Shown: positions 1 to 8,983 of the stretch, piece by piece
Position numbering within the stretch: the first letter of the stretch is position 1
Layout: every line of letters begins with the position of its first letter
NCBI GenBank assembly: GCA_023457715.1
Contig: JAEWKR010000030.1
Location: forward strand, 1-64,000
From: Verrucomicrobiota bacterium
Lineage (GTDB): Bacteria > Verrucomicrobiota > Verrucomicrobiia > Opitutales > Opitutaceae
Length of the DNA stretch: 64,000 bases
Direction of reading: 5' to 3'
Notes under the pieces: model-generated
Told to the model about the DNA's origin: nothing
The model's database searches: none
Seen by the model: only the letters and a program-made list of their open reading frames with translations
Translations under genes and position numbers: made by a program

Positions 1-65
1 AGTGCTATCCCTGCATTTCGTGTTTTTTCAGCACGATTTGTTTTTGGGCTCCTCCCAATCCTCTC

Positions 66-145
66 AACCACAGATGAACACCGATGGACTCAGATTTGGA
101 AAAAGACCGGCCTGGATCCGTGTCCATCTGGGTTCATCTGTGGTT
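66..145. repeat. Inverted repeat with 11-12 nt periodicity
   Basis: The left arm (66-91) and right arm (120-145) are near-perfect reverse complements starting with AACCACAGATGAAC. Within each arm an ACAGATGAAC-like word recurs with slight change, so the arm is itself a degenerate tandem array. The predicted hairpin is about 80 nt with a 28 nt loop. It lies in the gene-free first 254 bases of the window. Confidence 0.75.
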
Positions 146-221
146 CAATAGGTTTGATTTGGTTGCGGCGCAGCAGCTCTGGGCCTTCTGCGCATTTTTG
201 CGGCCAATTGGCTTGGAGCTT

Positions 222-257
222 GCCGCCTACCGCCTACCGCCTATCGCTTGCTGCCTA
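222..257. repeat. Single-arm heptamer array (CGCCTAC)
   Basis: Five consecutive 7-nt units related to CGCCTAC run into, and include, the TAG stop codon of the minus-strand thioesterase gene. No clear reverse-complement arm is seen nearby. The same word family appears at 6,244-6,289 and 53,576-53,638. Confidence 0.6.
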
Positions 258-716
258 CTTCGACACCACGAACGCAGCCGTCACGTCGACCGCGACGTTG
301 CCGTCCTCGACGATGTGCGCCTTGAGCTTCAGCTTGGCTTTGCCGTACCGCTGAAGGGCGTCTTTGAACTCAGCGATCGCCGCATGCGCGGGACGCTCGC
401 AGATGGCGCGGAGATCACCGATGACGGGGCGGCGGTACGCCGCTTTGCTCTCCTTGACCACAATGCTCCACTGGGTCTTCTCGGCGCCCTTCTCGTTTTT
501 CATCAGCTCCCAAACGACGCCGTAGCCCGCGAGGGTGGCGAGGGAAACCAGACTGCCGCCAAACGCGGTATTGAGCGAATTCTTGTTGGCGTCCTTCGGT
601 GCGCGCAGGACCAGCGCGCGCTCGTCACTCAACTCCACGCCGACGCCCATGGCTTTTGCCAGGGGTATCATCTCGTGGAGAAAAAGCTCCAGCGCGGGGA
701 CCTTCACCGATTTCAT
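255..716 (-). CDS. YiiD C-terminal-type thioesterase (hot-dog fold) protein
   Basis: A 153-residue protein with the hot-dog signature of the YiiD C-terminal/PaaI-like thioesterase group. It has an N-terminal helix ending in LFLHEMIPLAKAMGV, then NKNSLNTAFGGSLVSLATLAG, the Asn/Gly-containing segment that forms the central hot-dog helix, and a beta-rich C-terminus. The family is thought to hydrolyse or bind acyl-CoA or related thioesters in the cytoplasm; the substrate cannot be read from sequence. I chose the ATG at 716; a GTG at 743 would add nine residues, and neither start has a clear ribosome binding site. A heptamer-repeat hairpin lies between this gene and the upstream M16 protease gene. 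Family assignment is fairly sure, function is not. Confidence 0.7.
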   Translation of the reverse strand: MKSVKVPALELFLHEMIPLAKAMGVGVELSDERALVLRAPKDANKNSLNTAFGGSLVSLATLAGYGVVWELMKNEKGAEKTQWSIVVKESKAAYRRPVIGDLRAICERPAHAAIAEFKDALQRYGKAKLKLKAHIVEDGNVAVDVTAAFVVSK

Positions 717-787
717 TCGGGCGCAACTTGCAGGGTTTTCCACCAGCCGTCAAAGGCGGAGACACCCCATTCGACGCTGCGCTAAGG

Positions 788-868
788 CTGAATGCAGAAT
801 GAAGAATGTAGAATGACGGATGCGGAAACTACGCACATTCTTCATTCTCCATTCTGCATTCTGCATTA
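788..868. repeat. Heptamer inverted-array element (NNGAATG / CATTCNN)
   Basis: The left arm (788-816) is four 7-nt units of form NNGAATG and the right arm (836-868) is about five units of form CATTCNN, the reverse complement. A core of about 20 nt lies between. It sits between the M16 protease stop and the thioesterase start, both on the minus strand, so a transcript from the protease gene would fold it into a long imperfect hairpin. Confidence 0.8.
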
Positions 869-880
869 GCGCGCACCGCG

Positions 881-3676
881 TCAGGGCAGCGTTCCCGCGA
901 CCACGGTGACCATCTTGTCCGGATGCAGGTGTTGTTTGATCGCGCGGTTGACCTGTTCCAGCGTCAGCGCCTCGAGCCGGCGCGGATACTCGTCGACCCA
1001 TTCCGGTCCGAACCCGCGCTGGAGCGCGTTCAACAGCACCGAGGCCAGCCCACCGGTCGTGGACAGCGCGACCTTGTAGGTGCCGGTCAACGTCACTTTG
1101 AAGTTCTTCAGCTCCTCCGCGGTCACGCCCTCGGCGTGGAAGCGCCGGAGCTCCCGGAGCGTGGATTCCGTGCCCTTCGTCAGCAGCTCGGGCGCAAACG
1201 TCGCCTGGATGTACCAGGCGCCGTCGGTGAACGTGTCCGAGGCCAGCGAGGCTCCGATCCCGTAGGTGAGGCCTTCCTGGTTTCGGATCACGTCCAGCAG
1301 CCGCGCGGAAAAGAATCCGCTGCCCAACACCGAGGTGGCAAAGTTGAGCGGTTGATACTCCGGATCGGCGTAGCGCAGCCGCGAGGGCTGGCCAATCAGG
1401 AAGGTGACGCTGGTCTTGCCGGGCATGTTGACCCGCCGGATGGCGCCCGCCTCCAGCACCGGCGCCTTCTCCACCTGCGGCATCACCTGGCCACCGGTCC
1501 AGCCGCCGAACGCTGCGGCAACCGCAGTCTCGGCCTCCGCCACGTCCACGTCCCCCACCAGCACCATGCGGCAGGACTTCGGCCCGTAGTTGGCGGCATG
1601 GTACGCTTTCACCTGTTCGAGCGTGGCCGACTCGATGTCCGCCAGATACTTCTCGTCCGAGGGCGGACGATTGGGATGGCCCTCGGGGAAGATCGCCCGT
1701 TCAAAGGCGCTTTCCGCCCGATAATCCGTGTCCTCGAGCGCACGCTTGTGGCGGCCGGCGAGCTGCTTCTTGAGCTTGGCGAATTCCTGCGCGTCGAAGC
1801 GCGGGGTGCGCAGCTGCTCCGCGAGGAGTTCGATCACCACCGGCAGATCGCGACGAAGAAACTTCCCGGCGAAGCCGACCGTGTGCGTGCCGGAACCGAA
1901 ACTGAGCGTCGCGCCCGTTTGCTCGAGGAGTGCCGCAAGCGCGAACTTGTCATGTTTCACCGTGCCCTTGTCCAGCATGCCCGCCGTGAGATCGGCGATC
2001 GCGGAATTGTCCCGCGGGTTGAAGGCCGCCCCGCCGCTGAGGGAACCACGCAGGGTCACCACGTCCTTGATCGACGTCGGCAGTGCGACAACGTCGATGC
2101 CGGCGATCGACTTTCGCTGCACGCGCGGCGCGATCAGCGCGCCCTCTCCGCCACCCCCTCCGATCGTCGCCTCGCGCTTCTGACCCGTGAACGCCGGCTT
2201 GGCCATCGGCCTGGCGTCGGAGGGCGTCGCGCCTGCCTCTGTCTGGGGATCCCGATAATGATACGGATGACGACCGATCGAACCGGCCGGCTGGTGGGTG
2301 TGGCCCGCCGTCTTGCTCTCGCCATCGACCGTGATCGGAATGAACCAGCCGGTGGTCGATTGATCGTCCTTGAAGTAGGTTTTGGCGACGCGGTTCACGT
2401 CGGCCGCCGTCACGGCTTTGATCTTGTCCTGGCCGGTCACGTAATACGTCCAGTCACCGACGGCGATGCATTCGTTGATCTGACCGGCGATCGCAAACGA
2501 CCCGTCGCGGCGGTAGGCTGTGCTCGCGAGAATCTTGGCGATCGCGGTGCTGACCTCTTCCGCGCTCACGCCCGAGGCCACCACTTTCTGGACTTCGGCA
2601 AGCAGCGCGGCCTCCACCTTCTCGTGCGTCACCCCCGGAGCGAGCAGCGCGGTGAGGTTGAAAAGAAAGTCGTCGTGGAAAAATCCCTTCGAGGCATCCG
2701 CGGAGATTGCCAGATTCGTGTCGATCAGCGCGCGATACAGCCGGCTGGTCTTGCCTGTGCTGAGGACGGCCGAAAGGACCTCCAGCGCGGGATGGTCGGG
2801 GTGCAGGGCGCGGGGGGCCTTGTAGGCAATCTGCAGCGCGCCCACTTCGCCCGGCCGACGCACCGTCACCCGGCGGGCCCCCGTTTGCACCGGCTCCTCG
2901 GTGTACACCTGCGGGATCGGCTTGGGGGACCGCGGGATGGCCCCGAAGGATTGCTTGATCAACTCGAGGGCGCGCGCGGGTTGGAAGTCTCCGATCACCG
3001 TGATCGTCGCATTGTTCGGCCAATAGAACGTGTCGTAGAATTCGCGCAGCTTTTCGATCGACACCTTCTCGATGTCAGACCGCCAGCCGATCGTCGAATG
3101 ATGGTACGGATGCGCGACGTAAGCCGCCGCTGTGACTTCCTTGTCCAACGCCTCGGACGGGTCGTTCTCTCCGCGTTCAAATTCGTTCCGGACCACGGTC
3201 ATCTCAGGCTGGCGATCCTCGTCGCGGAGCAGCAACCCCCGCATCCGATCGGCCTCGAGCTGTACCGCCAGCTCCAGGTGATTGCTCGGGAGGTTTTCAT
3301 AGTAGTTCGTGCGGTCCAGCCAGGTGGTCGCGTTGTTGATGCCGCCGATGCGGTCCATCATCGTATCGAACCCCTTCCCGTTGCCGGGGTTGAAGTTCTT
3401 GCTGCCTTTGAACATCAGGTGCTCGAGCACGTGCGTGGCGCCCGTGGTGCCCGTGACTTCATTGCGTGACCCCACGCGATACGTGACCATGAACGTCAGC
3501 ACGGGCGCGGAGTGATCCTCGAGCAGGAGCACGTTCAGATCATTCGCCTCGAGCTTGTATTCGGCGATGCCGCCAACGGTGCGAACATGCCCATAGCCGG
3601 GAACGCTGGCCGGAGCGGCCAGCAGCGTCACGGCAGGCACCGAAGCAAAGCACAGGAGGGCGAGGAGACGTTTCAT
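881..3676 (-). CDS. Secreted M16 family zinc protease, tandem-domain (pitrilysin-like)
   Basis: A 931-residue protein starting with MKRLLALLCFASVPAV, a typical signal peptide, so it probably acts in the periplasm or outer envelope. The inverted zinc motif HVLEH is at residues 82-86 and the downstream glutamate lies in RNEFERGEN near residue 165, so the N-terminal M16 domain looks catalytically complete. The second half (from about residue 500) repeats the M16 fold with SGGAAFNPRDNSAIADLTAGML but has no HxxEH; in this family the second domain is structural. A glycine-rich linker with GGGGGEGAL joins the halves. An in-frame GTG 30 bp upstream is rejected because the ATG at 3676 gives a clean signal peptide. 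The gene is divergent from the S9 peptidase gene; both are probably peptide-degrading envelope enzymes. Confidence 0.9.
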   Translation of the reverse strand: MKRLLALLCFASVPAVTLLAAPASVPGYGHVRTVGGIAEYKLEANDLNVLLLEDHSAPVLTFMVTYRVGSRNEVTGTTGATHVLEHLMFKGSKNFNPGNGKGFDTMMDRIGGINNATTWLDRTNYYENLPSNHLELAVQLEADRMRGLLLRDEDRQPEMTVVRNEFERGENDPSEALDKEVTAAAYVAHPYHHSTIGWRSDIEKVSIEKLREFYDTFYWPNNATITVIGDFQPARALELIKQSFGAIPRSPKPIPQVYTEEPVQTGARRVTVRRPGEVGALQIAYKAPRALHPDHPALEVLSAVLSTGKTSRLYRALIDTNLAISADASKGFFHDDFLFNLTALLAPGVTHEKVEAALLAEVQKVVASGVSAEEVSTAIAKILASTAYRRDGSFAIAGQINECIAVGDWTYYVTGQDKIKAVTAADVNRVAKTYFKDDQSTTGWFIPITVDGESKTAGHTHQPAGSIGRHPYHYRDPQTEAGATPSDARPMAKPAFTGQKREATIGGGGGEGALIAPRVQRKSIAGIDVVALPTSIKDVVTLRGSLSGGAAFNPRDNSAIADLTAGMLDKGTVKHDKFALAALLEQTGATLSFGSGTHTVGFAGKFLRRDLPVVIELLAEQLRTPRFDAQEFAKLKKQLAGRHKRALEDTDYRAESAFERAIFPEGHPNRPPSDEKYLADIESATLEQVKAYHAANYGPKSCRMVLVGDVDVAEAETAVAAAFGGWTGGQVMPQVEKAPVLEAGAIRRVNMPGKTSVTFLIGQPSRLRYADPEYQPLNFATSVLGSGFFSARLLDVIRNQEGLTYGIGASLASDTFTDGAWYIQATFAPELLTKGTESTLRELRRFHAEGVTAEELKNFKVTLTGTYKVALSTTGGLASVLLNALQRGFGPEWVDEYPRRLEALTLEQVNRAIKQHLHPDKMVTVVAGTLP

Positions 3677-3786
3677 GCGGGTGGTTGGAAAGCCGGACCA
3701 TGTCATCCCCCGGCCCCGAGCGCCAACGGAATTTGCGGAACGGCTGGCGGAACGACATGGGTGGCGTGGAGCAGGGGAGGGGTGGC

Positions 3787-3866
3787 CAACCTGCAGGCTG
3801 AAGCACTGCGGCTACCGACGGGAACGCTTGGCTGCGTCGGTAGCACCAGAGCTTCAGCCTGGTGGC
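3787..3866. repeat. Inverted repeat between divergent peptidase genes
   Basis: The left arm (3787-3819) and right arm (3836-3866) are imperfect reverse complements containing CAGGCTGAAGC and GGCTACCGAC in the left arm. The 16-nt loop gives a hairpin of about 80 nt in the region dividing the M16 and S9 genes. The arms carry longer, less regular words than the heptamer elements but have the same architecture. Confidence 0.75.
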
Positions 3867-3927
3867 TTGCCGCTCGGGCCAAGAGTCGCGATGGACACCC
3901 GATCCACCCTCTGCATGCTGCGCCGCC

Positions 3928-6024
3928 ATGTTCAAACGCATGCTCACGAGACGGGCGGCTGCGATGGCCGCGCTAGGATTGGCTTTGGCCGGAACGAGCT
4001 TCGGCGGCGAGGGACCTGCGCAGCGGCCGATGCAGCTGGCAGACCTCTTCCAATTCCACCGCGTCACCGATCCGCAGATCTCGCCGGACGGGCAGTGGAT
4101 CGCCTACGTGATCACGGACGTGGTGATGGCGGAAAACCGGACCAACTCCGACATCTGGGTGGTGCCGGCGGCCGGCGGCCCGCCCCGCCAGCTGACGACC
4201 TCGCCGCGCCACGACCGGCATCCGCGGTGGTCGCCCGACGGTCGCTGGATCGCCTTCGAATCCACGCGCGACGGCGAGGCCCAGGTGTACCTGCTGCCGG
4301 TCGCCGGCGGCGAACCGCGGCAGCTGACCCGGCTGGCCGGCGGGGCCAGCAGTCCGGTCTGGTCGCCGACCGGCCGCCACCTCGCGTTCACCTCGTCGGT
4401 CTACCCCGAGTTCTCGCCGCTGCCCTTCGCCGAGGCCGAGCGCCGCAACCGCGACCGGCTTGCCGCGCAGGATGCGTCCAGAGTGAAGGCGCGGCTCTAT
4501 GAGGAGCTGTTTTTCCGGCACTGGGACAAGTGGTCCGATGGACGCCGGACCCATCTCTTCGTGTTGGAACTGGATGGCGCCGGCGCAACGGTCGCCGATC
4601 CGCGCAACATCACCCCCGGCCCCAACGACGGTGTTCCCAATTCGGATACGTTTGCGGCCGGGGAGGACTTTGCCTTTTCGCCGGACGGCCGCGAGGTGTT
4701 GACCACGCTCCCCCCGCTCCCCACGCGCGAACAGTCGTGGTCGACGAACTACGACGTCTGGGCCATCAACCTCACCTCGGGTGAACGCCGCAATCTGACC
4801 GGGGACAATCCCGCCGCCGACGGCTACCCCCGCTTTTCGCCGGATGGCCGGTCGGTGGCCTATCGCGCCCAACGCCGGCCCGGCGCGGAGGCTGACAAAT
4901 GGGACGTGGTCGTGCTCGATCGCACCACCGGCCAGCGCCGCGTCGTGACTGCCCAGTGGGACCGTTCCGTCGATCGTTTCTCCTGGTCCGCCGACGGGAG
5001 GAGCCTGGTCGCCGAGGCTCACGAGGGCGGCAGCCAGCCCTTGTTTGCGGTCCCTCTCGACCCGGGTCCCGTCCGGCCTTTGGCGATAGCCGGGGTGAAC
5101 GGCTCGGTCTCCGTCGCGCGCGATGGTCGCTGGATCGCTTTTTTGCACCACCGGTCCACCCTGCCGCCGGAGATCGCGCGTCTCGACCTCGGGCAGTCCA
5201 CGCCGGGGCTGGTCACGCAAACCAACGCCGGGCTGCTGGCGCCGATCGCGTTCCACGAACCCGAGTCGGTGACGGTGCCGGGGGCGGGCGGGGCGCCCGT
5301 GCAGATGTGGATCATCCGTCCGCCGAACTTCGATCCGGCCCGCAAGTATCCGCTGGTGTTCTGGGTTCATGGCGGACCGCAGGGCGCCTGGATGGACGCT
5401 TGGTCCACCCGTTGGAATCCGCAGATCTGGGCGGCCCAAGGTTACGTGCTGGCGCTGCCAAATCCGCGCGGCAGCACCGGTTTTGGCCAACGATTCACCG
5501 ATGAGATCTCCCGCGACTGGGGCGGGAAAGTCTACGAGGACCTTATGGCCTGCCTCGCCTATATGAAGCGGCAGACGTACATCGATCCGGACCGGATGGC
5601 ATCAGCCGGCGCCAGCTACGGCGGTTACATGATGAACTGGTTCCAGGGCCACACCCGGGAGTTCAAGTGCCTGATCAACCATGACGGGGTGTACAACTTC
5701 AACACGATGTACACCACGACGGACGAACTTTGGTTCGACGAGCATGAGCATGGCATTCCCTGGCAGGACGCCGACTTCGATAAGTTCTCCCCGCACCGGT
5801 TTGCGGCCAACTGGTCGACGCCGATGCTCGTCATTCACAACGATCTCGATTTCCGTTGCCCGGTCTCGGAGGGGCTGGCGGCGTTCACGACGCTGCAGCG
5901 GAAAGGCATCCGGTCGAAACTCCTGATGTTCCCCGACGAAGGCCACTGGGTGCTCAAGCCGCAGAACAGCGAGCGTTGGCACCAGGAGGTGTTCAAGTGG
6001 CTCGGGGAATACCTGAAGGAGTAA
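3928..6024 (+). CDS. Secreted S9 family prolyl oligopeptidase / acylaminoacyl-peptidase-like
   Basis: A 698-residue protein with an N-terminal signal peptide (MFKRMLTRRAAAMAALGLALAG), a beta-propeller of WD40-like/PD40 repeats (SPDGRWIAF-type strands between about residues 50 and 400) and a C-terminal alpha/beta hydrolase domain. The catalytic triad can be placed: Ser563 in GASYGGYMMNW, Asp641 in NDLDFRCP and His673 in DEGHWV. S9 enzymes of this shape cleave short peptides in the periplasm, often as dipeptidyl or acylaminoacyl peptidases. I chose the ATG at 3928 because it begins the signal peptide; an upstream in-frame start at 3862 adds 22 hydrophilic residues. The gene faces the YihY gene, with a nested repeat between them. 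Confidence 0.9.
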   Translation: MFKRMLTRRAAAMAALGLALAGTSFGGEGPAQRPMQLADLFQFHRVTDPQISPDGQWIAYVITDVVMAENRTNSDIWVVPAAGGPPRQLTTSPRHDRHPRWSPDGRWIAFESTRDGEAQVYLLPVAGGEPRQLTRLAGGASSPVWSPTGRHLAFTSSVYPEFSPLPFAEAERRNRDRLAAQDASRVKARLYEELFFRHWDKWSDGRRTHLFVLELDGAGATVADPRNITPGPNDGVPNSDTFAAGEDFAFSPDGREVLTTLPPLPTREQSWSTNYDVWAINLTSGERRNLTGDNPAADGYPRFSPDGRSVAYRAQRRPGAEADKWDVVVLDRTTGQRRVVTAQWDRSVDRFSWSADGRSLVAEAHEGGSQPLFAVPLDPGPVRPLAIAGVNGSVSVARDGRWIAFLHHRSTLPPEIARLDLGQSTPGLVTQTNAGLLAPIAFHEPESVTVPGAGGAPVQMWIIRPPNFDPARKYPLVFWVHGGPQGAWMDAWSTRWNPQIWAAQGYVLALPNPRGSTGFGQRFTDEISRDWGGKVYEDLMACLAYMKRQTYIDPDRMASAGASYGGYMMNWFQGHTREFKCLINHDGVYNFNTMYTTTDELWFDEHEHGIPWQDADFDKFSPHRFAANWSTPMLVIHNDLDFRCPVSEGLAAFTTLQRKGIRSKLLMFPDEGHWVLKPQNSERWHQEVFKWLGEYLKE

Positions 6025-6025
6025 A

Positions 6026-6289
6026 GCGGTAGGCGGTAAGCTTTAGGCTGTAGGCTGTAGGTCCGCCCGAAGCCTGGAGCCTAAACCGGAACGATGCAGT
6101 CGGATTCACCGCGAAGGTCGCGAAGATCCGCGAAGGTCCAGACATCTCCAGAGCTCAAACCAAAACCACCGCCTGGTGAAACACGGTGATTGCTCCTTTG
6201 CCGGCTTTGCCTTCGCGCTCTTCGCGGTTCAACGGGATCGTCGCGCCTAAAGCCTACCGCCTAAAGCCTACCGCCTAAAGCCTACCGCT
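6026..6289. repeat. Nested heptamer inverted-array element
   Basis: The outer left arm (6026-6061) is five 7-nt units such as GCGGTAG and GCTGTAG; the outer right arm (6244-6289) alternates CGCCTAA and AGCCTAC, its reverse complement. Inside, a second inverted pair built on a 9-nt CGCGAAGGT word occupies 6108-6138 and 6209-6230. It fills the whole gap between the convergent S9 and YihY genes. Confidence 0.8.
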
Positions 6290-6293
6290 TTCC

Positions 6294-7349
6294 TCACGTT
6301 CGCCGCTGCTTCGCCGGCGGGCGGGTCTTCTCTTCCTCCAACTGCCGTTTGTGGGTCTGGCGGGTCGGCCCGACGGTGTCGGCGGCGAGCGCCCCGCGCT
6401 GGCCCATCGGTGAATCCGGCTCGACCGTGGTGTCTTTTTTGGTCTGCCGCTCCATTTCCGCGTTCATCTCGGCGCCCAACAGGACGGAGAACGCGGAAAG
6501 GAACAACCACATGAGGAATACCACGACGGCCCCGAGCGAACCGTAGGTCTTGTCGTAGCTCCCGAACTGGCTCACGTAGAGTGAGAATAACCCGGAGACA
6601 GAAACCCACAGGATCGCCGCGACCATCGCGCCTGGGCTGACCCACCGCCATTTGGCCTCGTTGCGGCTGGGCGCGTAGCGATAGAGAATGGCCAGCGCGA
6701 TCATGAAGCCGCAGAGCAGGATCGGCCAGCGCGCCACGCTGAGAATGGTCTCGAGCTGGTTGCCGAGATGCATCGACTGCAGCACCGCCGGCATGACCGC
6801 CACCAAGGCGATCGCGACCAGGGAGCCCGCGATGATGCACAGCGTCAGACCGAGGGCGATCACGTTGAGCCAGATGAAGCCGCGTTTCTCTTTTTCACCG
6901 TAGGCGATGTTCAGGCCCTGGATCAGCGCCTTGGTCGCTCCCGCGCTGCTCCACAGCGCCAGGGCCAGACCGAGGATGGCGCTGAAGCCCGCCGCCTCTT
7001 CGTTGGTGGTCAGGCGCGTCAACTGCTCCTCCAGCATCGGCAGCACTTCGCGGGGCAGGATCTGCGCGAAGGACTTGATCTGTTCGCTGACCTGCATCGG
7101 ATCGAACGCCAGACCGTAAAGGCCGATCATCGCGGCGAACGCCGGCACCAACGCGACGAACGCGTAGAAAGCCACGCCGGCGGCGACGATGGTGAGATTG
7201 TCGTTGGAGATTTCTTTCGCAGTCCGCGATAAAACGTCGAGCCAGCCTTGTTTGTGCAGCTCGGTCGGGGACTCGGCGTTGCGGCCGCGGCCGCGCTCGT
7301 TCTTCTCGTGTTCCGGAGCGTCCGGCTTGTCGCTTTCTGAAAGGGCCAT
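6294..7349 (-). CDS. YihY/BrkB family integral membrane protein
   Basis: A 351-residue protein with about six transmembrane helices: TIVAAGVAFYAFVALVPAF, AILGLALALWSSAGATKAL, VIALGLTLCIIAGSLVAIA and others. This is the YihY/UPF0761 (formerly RNase BN) pattern, with the family's GVAFYAF and SAGATKAL-type helices. The N-terminus is charged (EHEKNERGRGRN) and the C-terminal tail is hydrophilic. The family has been linked to virulence-factor BrkB and possibly to envelope transport, but its biochemical role is not settled. The start at ATG 7349 is chosen over an upstream in-frame extension of 101 arginine- and proline-rich residues with no similarity to the family. Confidence 0.85.
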   Translation of the reverse strand: MALSESDKPDAPEHEKNERGRGRNAESPTELHKQGWLDVLSRTAKEISNDNLTIVAAGVAFYAFVALVPAFAAMIGLYGLAFDPMQVSEQIKSFAQILPREVLPMLEEQLTRLTTNEEAAGFSAILGLALALWSSAGATKALIQGLNIAYGEKEKRGFIWLNVIALGLTLCIIAGSLVAIALVAVMPAVLQSMHLGNQLETILSVARWPILLCGFMIALAILYRYAPSRNEAKWRWVSPGAMVAAILWVSVSGLFSLYVSQFGSYDKTYGSLGAVVVFLMWLFLSAFSVLLGAEMNAEMERQTKKDTTVEPDSPMGQRGALAADTVGPTRQTHKRQLEEEKTRPPAKQRRT

Positions 7350-7416
7350 GGGAGTAAGGGGATAAAAAAGGAGGGCCGGTCCGCGGAACGCAGACCGGCC
7401 ACGCCCGTGACAGGAT

Positions 7417-8550
7417 TTACATTGCCGGACGCGCCGCGGAAGGATCGGCGGGTTCGGCTCCCGCACGATCGTCAAAGCCACCCTCGCCGCGGGCGGCGGT
7501 GGAGGCGGCCTCCTTGGCGCGGTCCGCCACGGCCTGACCGCTCTGGCGGAGATGCTCCATGGTGAGACCTTGCGATTCGGCTTCCTCGCGGGCGGCGGAG
7601 GTCGCCGCTTGGACGACTCGCTTGCCCTTCTCGAGCGCCTCGCGGCCCGCATCGCGGGTGCGGTTCCGCAGACGATCGACGGTCGGGCCGGCGAGTTTGT
7701 TGACCGGACCGGGCGTCGGGATCGACAGGCCGATGAGCACGCCGGCGGCCAGGCAACCCAGGCCCACGCTTACCGGGTACTCGTCGGCGGTGTGCACGAC
7801 GTGTTCGCGGCTCGAGCTGTAGAGCGCCCGGGAGCGTTCGCCGACCTGCGCGCCGAGATGGCTGGCGCGCTCCTTGACGCGGCCGCCCATCTGCGAGGCG
7901 CGCTGCTTGACGCTCTGGAACTTGTTGCGGGTCGCCTCGCCCATGCCCGAGAGCTTGTCGCGCGCGGCCTGCTTCATGTTCTGCAGCTTTGAACTCTCCT
8001 GGTCCGTGGCCCCGACGTTGCTTTGGTCGTACACCGAGCTGCCGTAGCCGCCCGTGTTGGCGATGCCGCTCGTGTTGCCGAGGTCGGCGCCGGGATTCAT
8101 GCTGAGATCGGCGGACTCGGAGGCGAGCGTGCCGGGATAATCAAGCGGACGGTCGTAATGGAGATCCGGGTCATACCGGCCGCTGTCATCGTAGTCGGTC
8201 TCGTACTCGGACCGGCGACTGCGGCTGGCGGAGAATGCCAGCCAGGCGGCGCCGGCGGTGATCAGGAGGAAGGGGAGGGGGTTCTGCTTCACGGTGTCCA
8301 TCACCGCGTGGGCCGCGGTGCCGGCTGACTCGGAAACTTTGCCCGCCGTTTGGGAGAGTTTTTCTTTCACGCGAGTGGTGGTCTGGGAGGTTGCCTCGGA
8401 ATGGTTGCGGAAGAAGCCGATGGCTTCGTCAAGGAGGTGGCGTCCGCGCATGCGCTCGCCGAGCGCGTCGATGGTGTTGTCCATCCGCTGGCGCGTCATC
8501 TCGATGTCGGACCGAAGCGTGTCGGCTTCGCTGACGGATTTCTGATTCAT
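7417..8550 (-). CDS. DUF3618-type membrane-associated protein
   Basis: A 377-residue protein. The N-terminal 50 residues (SEADTLRSDIEMTRQRMDNTIDALGERM) match the DUF3618 pattern, a coiled segment followed by a single hydrophobic helix (PLPFLLITAGAAWLAF). The middle is low-complexity (Gly/Asp/Ser/Tyr), followed by amphipathic repeats of KQRASQMGGRVKERASHLG type and a second hydrophobic helix (VSVGLGCLAAGVLIGL). The start overlaps the stop of the preceding holin-like gene by four bases (ATGA), implying translational coupling. With its two upstream neighbours it resembles the enterobacterial YqjD-YqjE-YqjK membrane/stress module. Function unknown. Confidence 0.75.
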   Translation of the reverse strand: MNQKSVSEADTLRSDIEMTRQRMDNTIDALGERMRGRHLLDEAIGFFRNHSEATSQTTTRVKEKLSQTAGKVSESAGTAAHAVMDTVKQNPLPFLLITAGAAWLAFSASRSRRSEYETDYDDSGRYDPDLHYDRPLDYPGTLASESADLSMNPGADLGNTSGIANTGGYGSSVYDQSNVGATDQESSKLQNMKQAARDKLSGMGEATRNKFQSVKQRASQMGGRVKERASHLGAQVGERSRALYSSSREHVVHTADEYPVSVGLGCLAAGVLIGLSIPTPGPVNKLAGPTVDRLRNRTRDAGREALEKGKRVVQAATSAAREEAESQGLTMEHLRQSGQAVADRAKEAASTAARGEGGFDDRAGAEPADPSAARPAM

Positions 8551-8978
8551 TGGGAGTGTTGGAGTTTGCTTTGGGCCCAATCCTTGTTCTCACGCATGGT
8601 CTCCAGGGTCTGCCGCGGCGCGAGGGTGTCGTGCGACATCGCCTTCTTTGCCTTGGAAATCATGCTCCAACCGATCAGAGCCACGATGGCGCCCACGACG
8701 GTGGGCGCCAGCCACTGTGCCAGGTCGCTGTCCATGCCGGCGCGGACCAGCAGGGAGCTGATCAACAGGCCGAGGCCGATGAGCAGCACAATGACGCCGG
8801 CATAACTCACGAAACCGCCGATCGCGATGTGGGCGGCGTGGCCGCCCATGCGCGAGGCATTCTCCTTGAGTTCTGCCTTGGCCAGGGCGACCTCCTGCCG
8901 GAGCAGGGTGGTCGTCTCGTCGCGCAGGTCGCGCAACAGGGTGGGGAGGGTGTTCGGTGCGGAGGGATCGGGATTCAT
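8547..8978 (-). CDS. Phage holin-like (holin-X / YqjE-type) membrane protein
   Basis: A 143-residue protein: an amphipathic N-terminus (LRDLRDETTTLLRQEVALAKAELKENASRMG), two transmembrane helices (FVSYAGVIVLLIGLGLLI and LAPTVVGAIVALIGWSMI) and a charged tail. The order matches the Phage_holin_3_6 (holin-X) / YqjE family, which in free-living bacteria is chromosomal and not phage lysis machinery. It is the middle gene of a three-gene unit, five bases after the first gene and overlapping the third by four. Confidence 0.75.
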   Translation of the reverse strand: MNPDPSAPNTLPTLLRDLRDETTTLLRQEVALAKAELKENASRMGGHAAHIAIGGFVSYAGVIVLLIGLGLLISSLLVRAGMDSDLAQWLAPTVVGAIVALIGWSMISKAKKAMSHDTLAPRQTLETMRENKDWAQSKLQHSQ

Positions 8979-8983
8979 GGCGG

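Noticed and set aside
923..3469. Long plus-strand open frame opposite the M16 protease gene
   Set aside because: Arg/Gly-rich composition and no domain; the minus strand encodes a complete M16 protease with HVLEH.
8547..8978. Prophage remnant, because of the holin-like protein
   Set aside because: No other phage genes nearby; the protein is the chromosomal holin-X/YqjE type in a three-gene unit.
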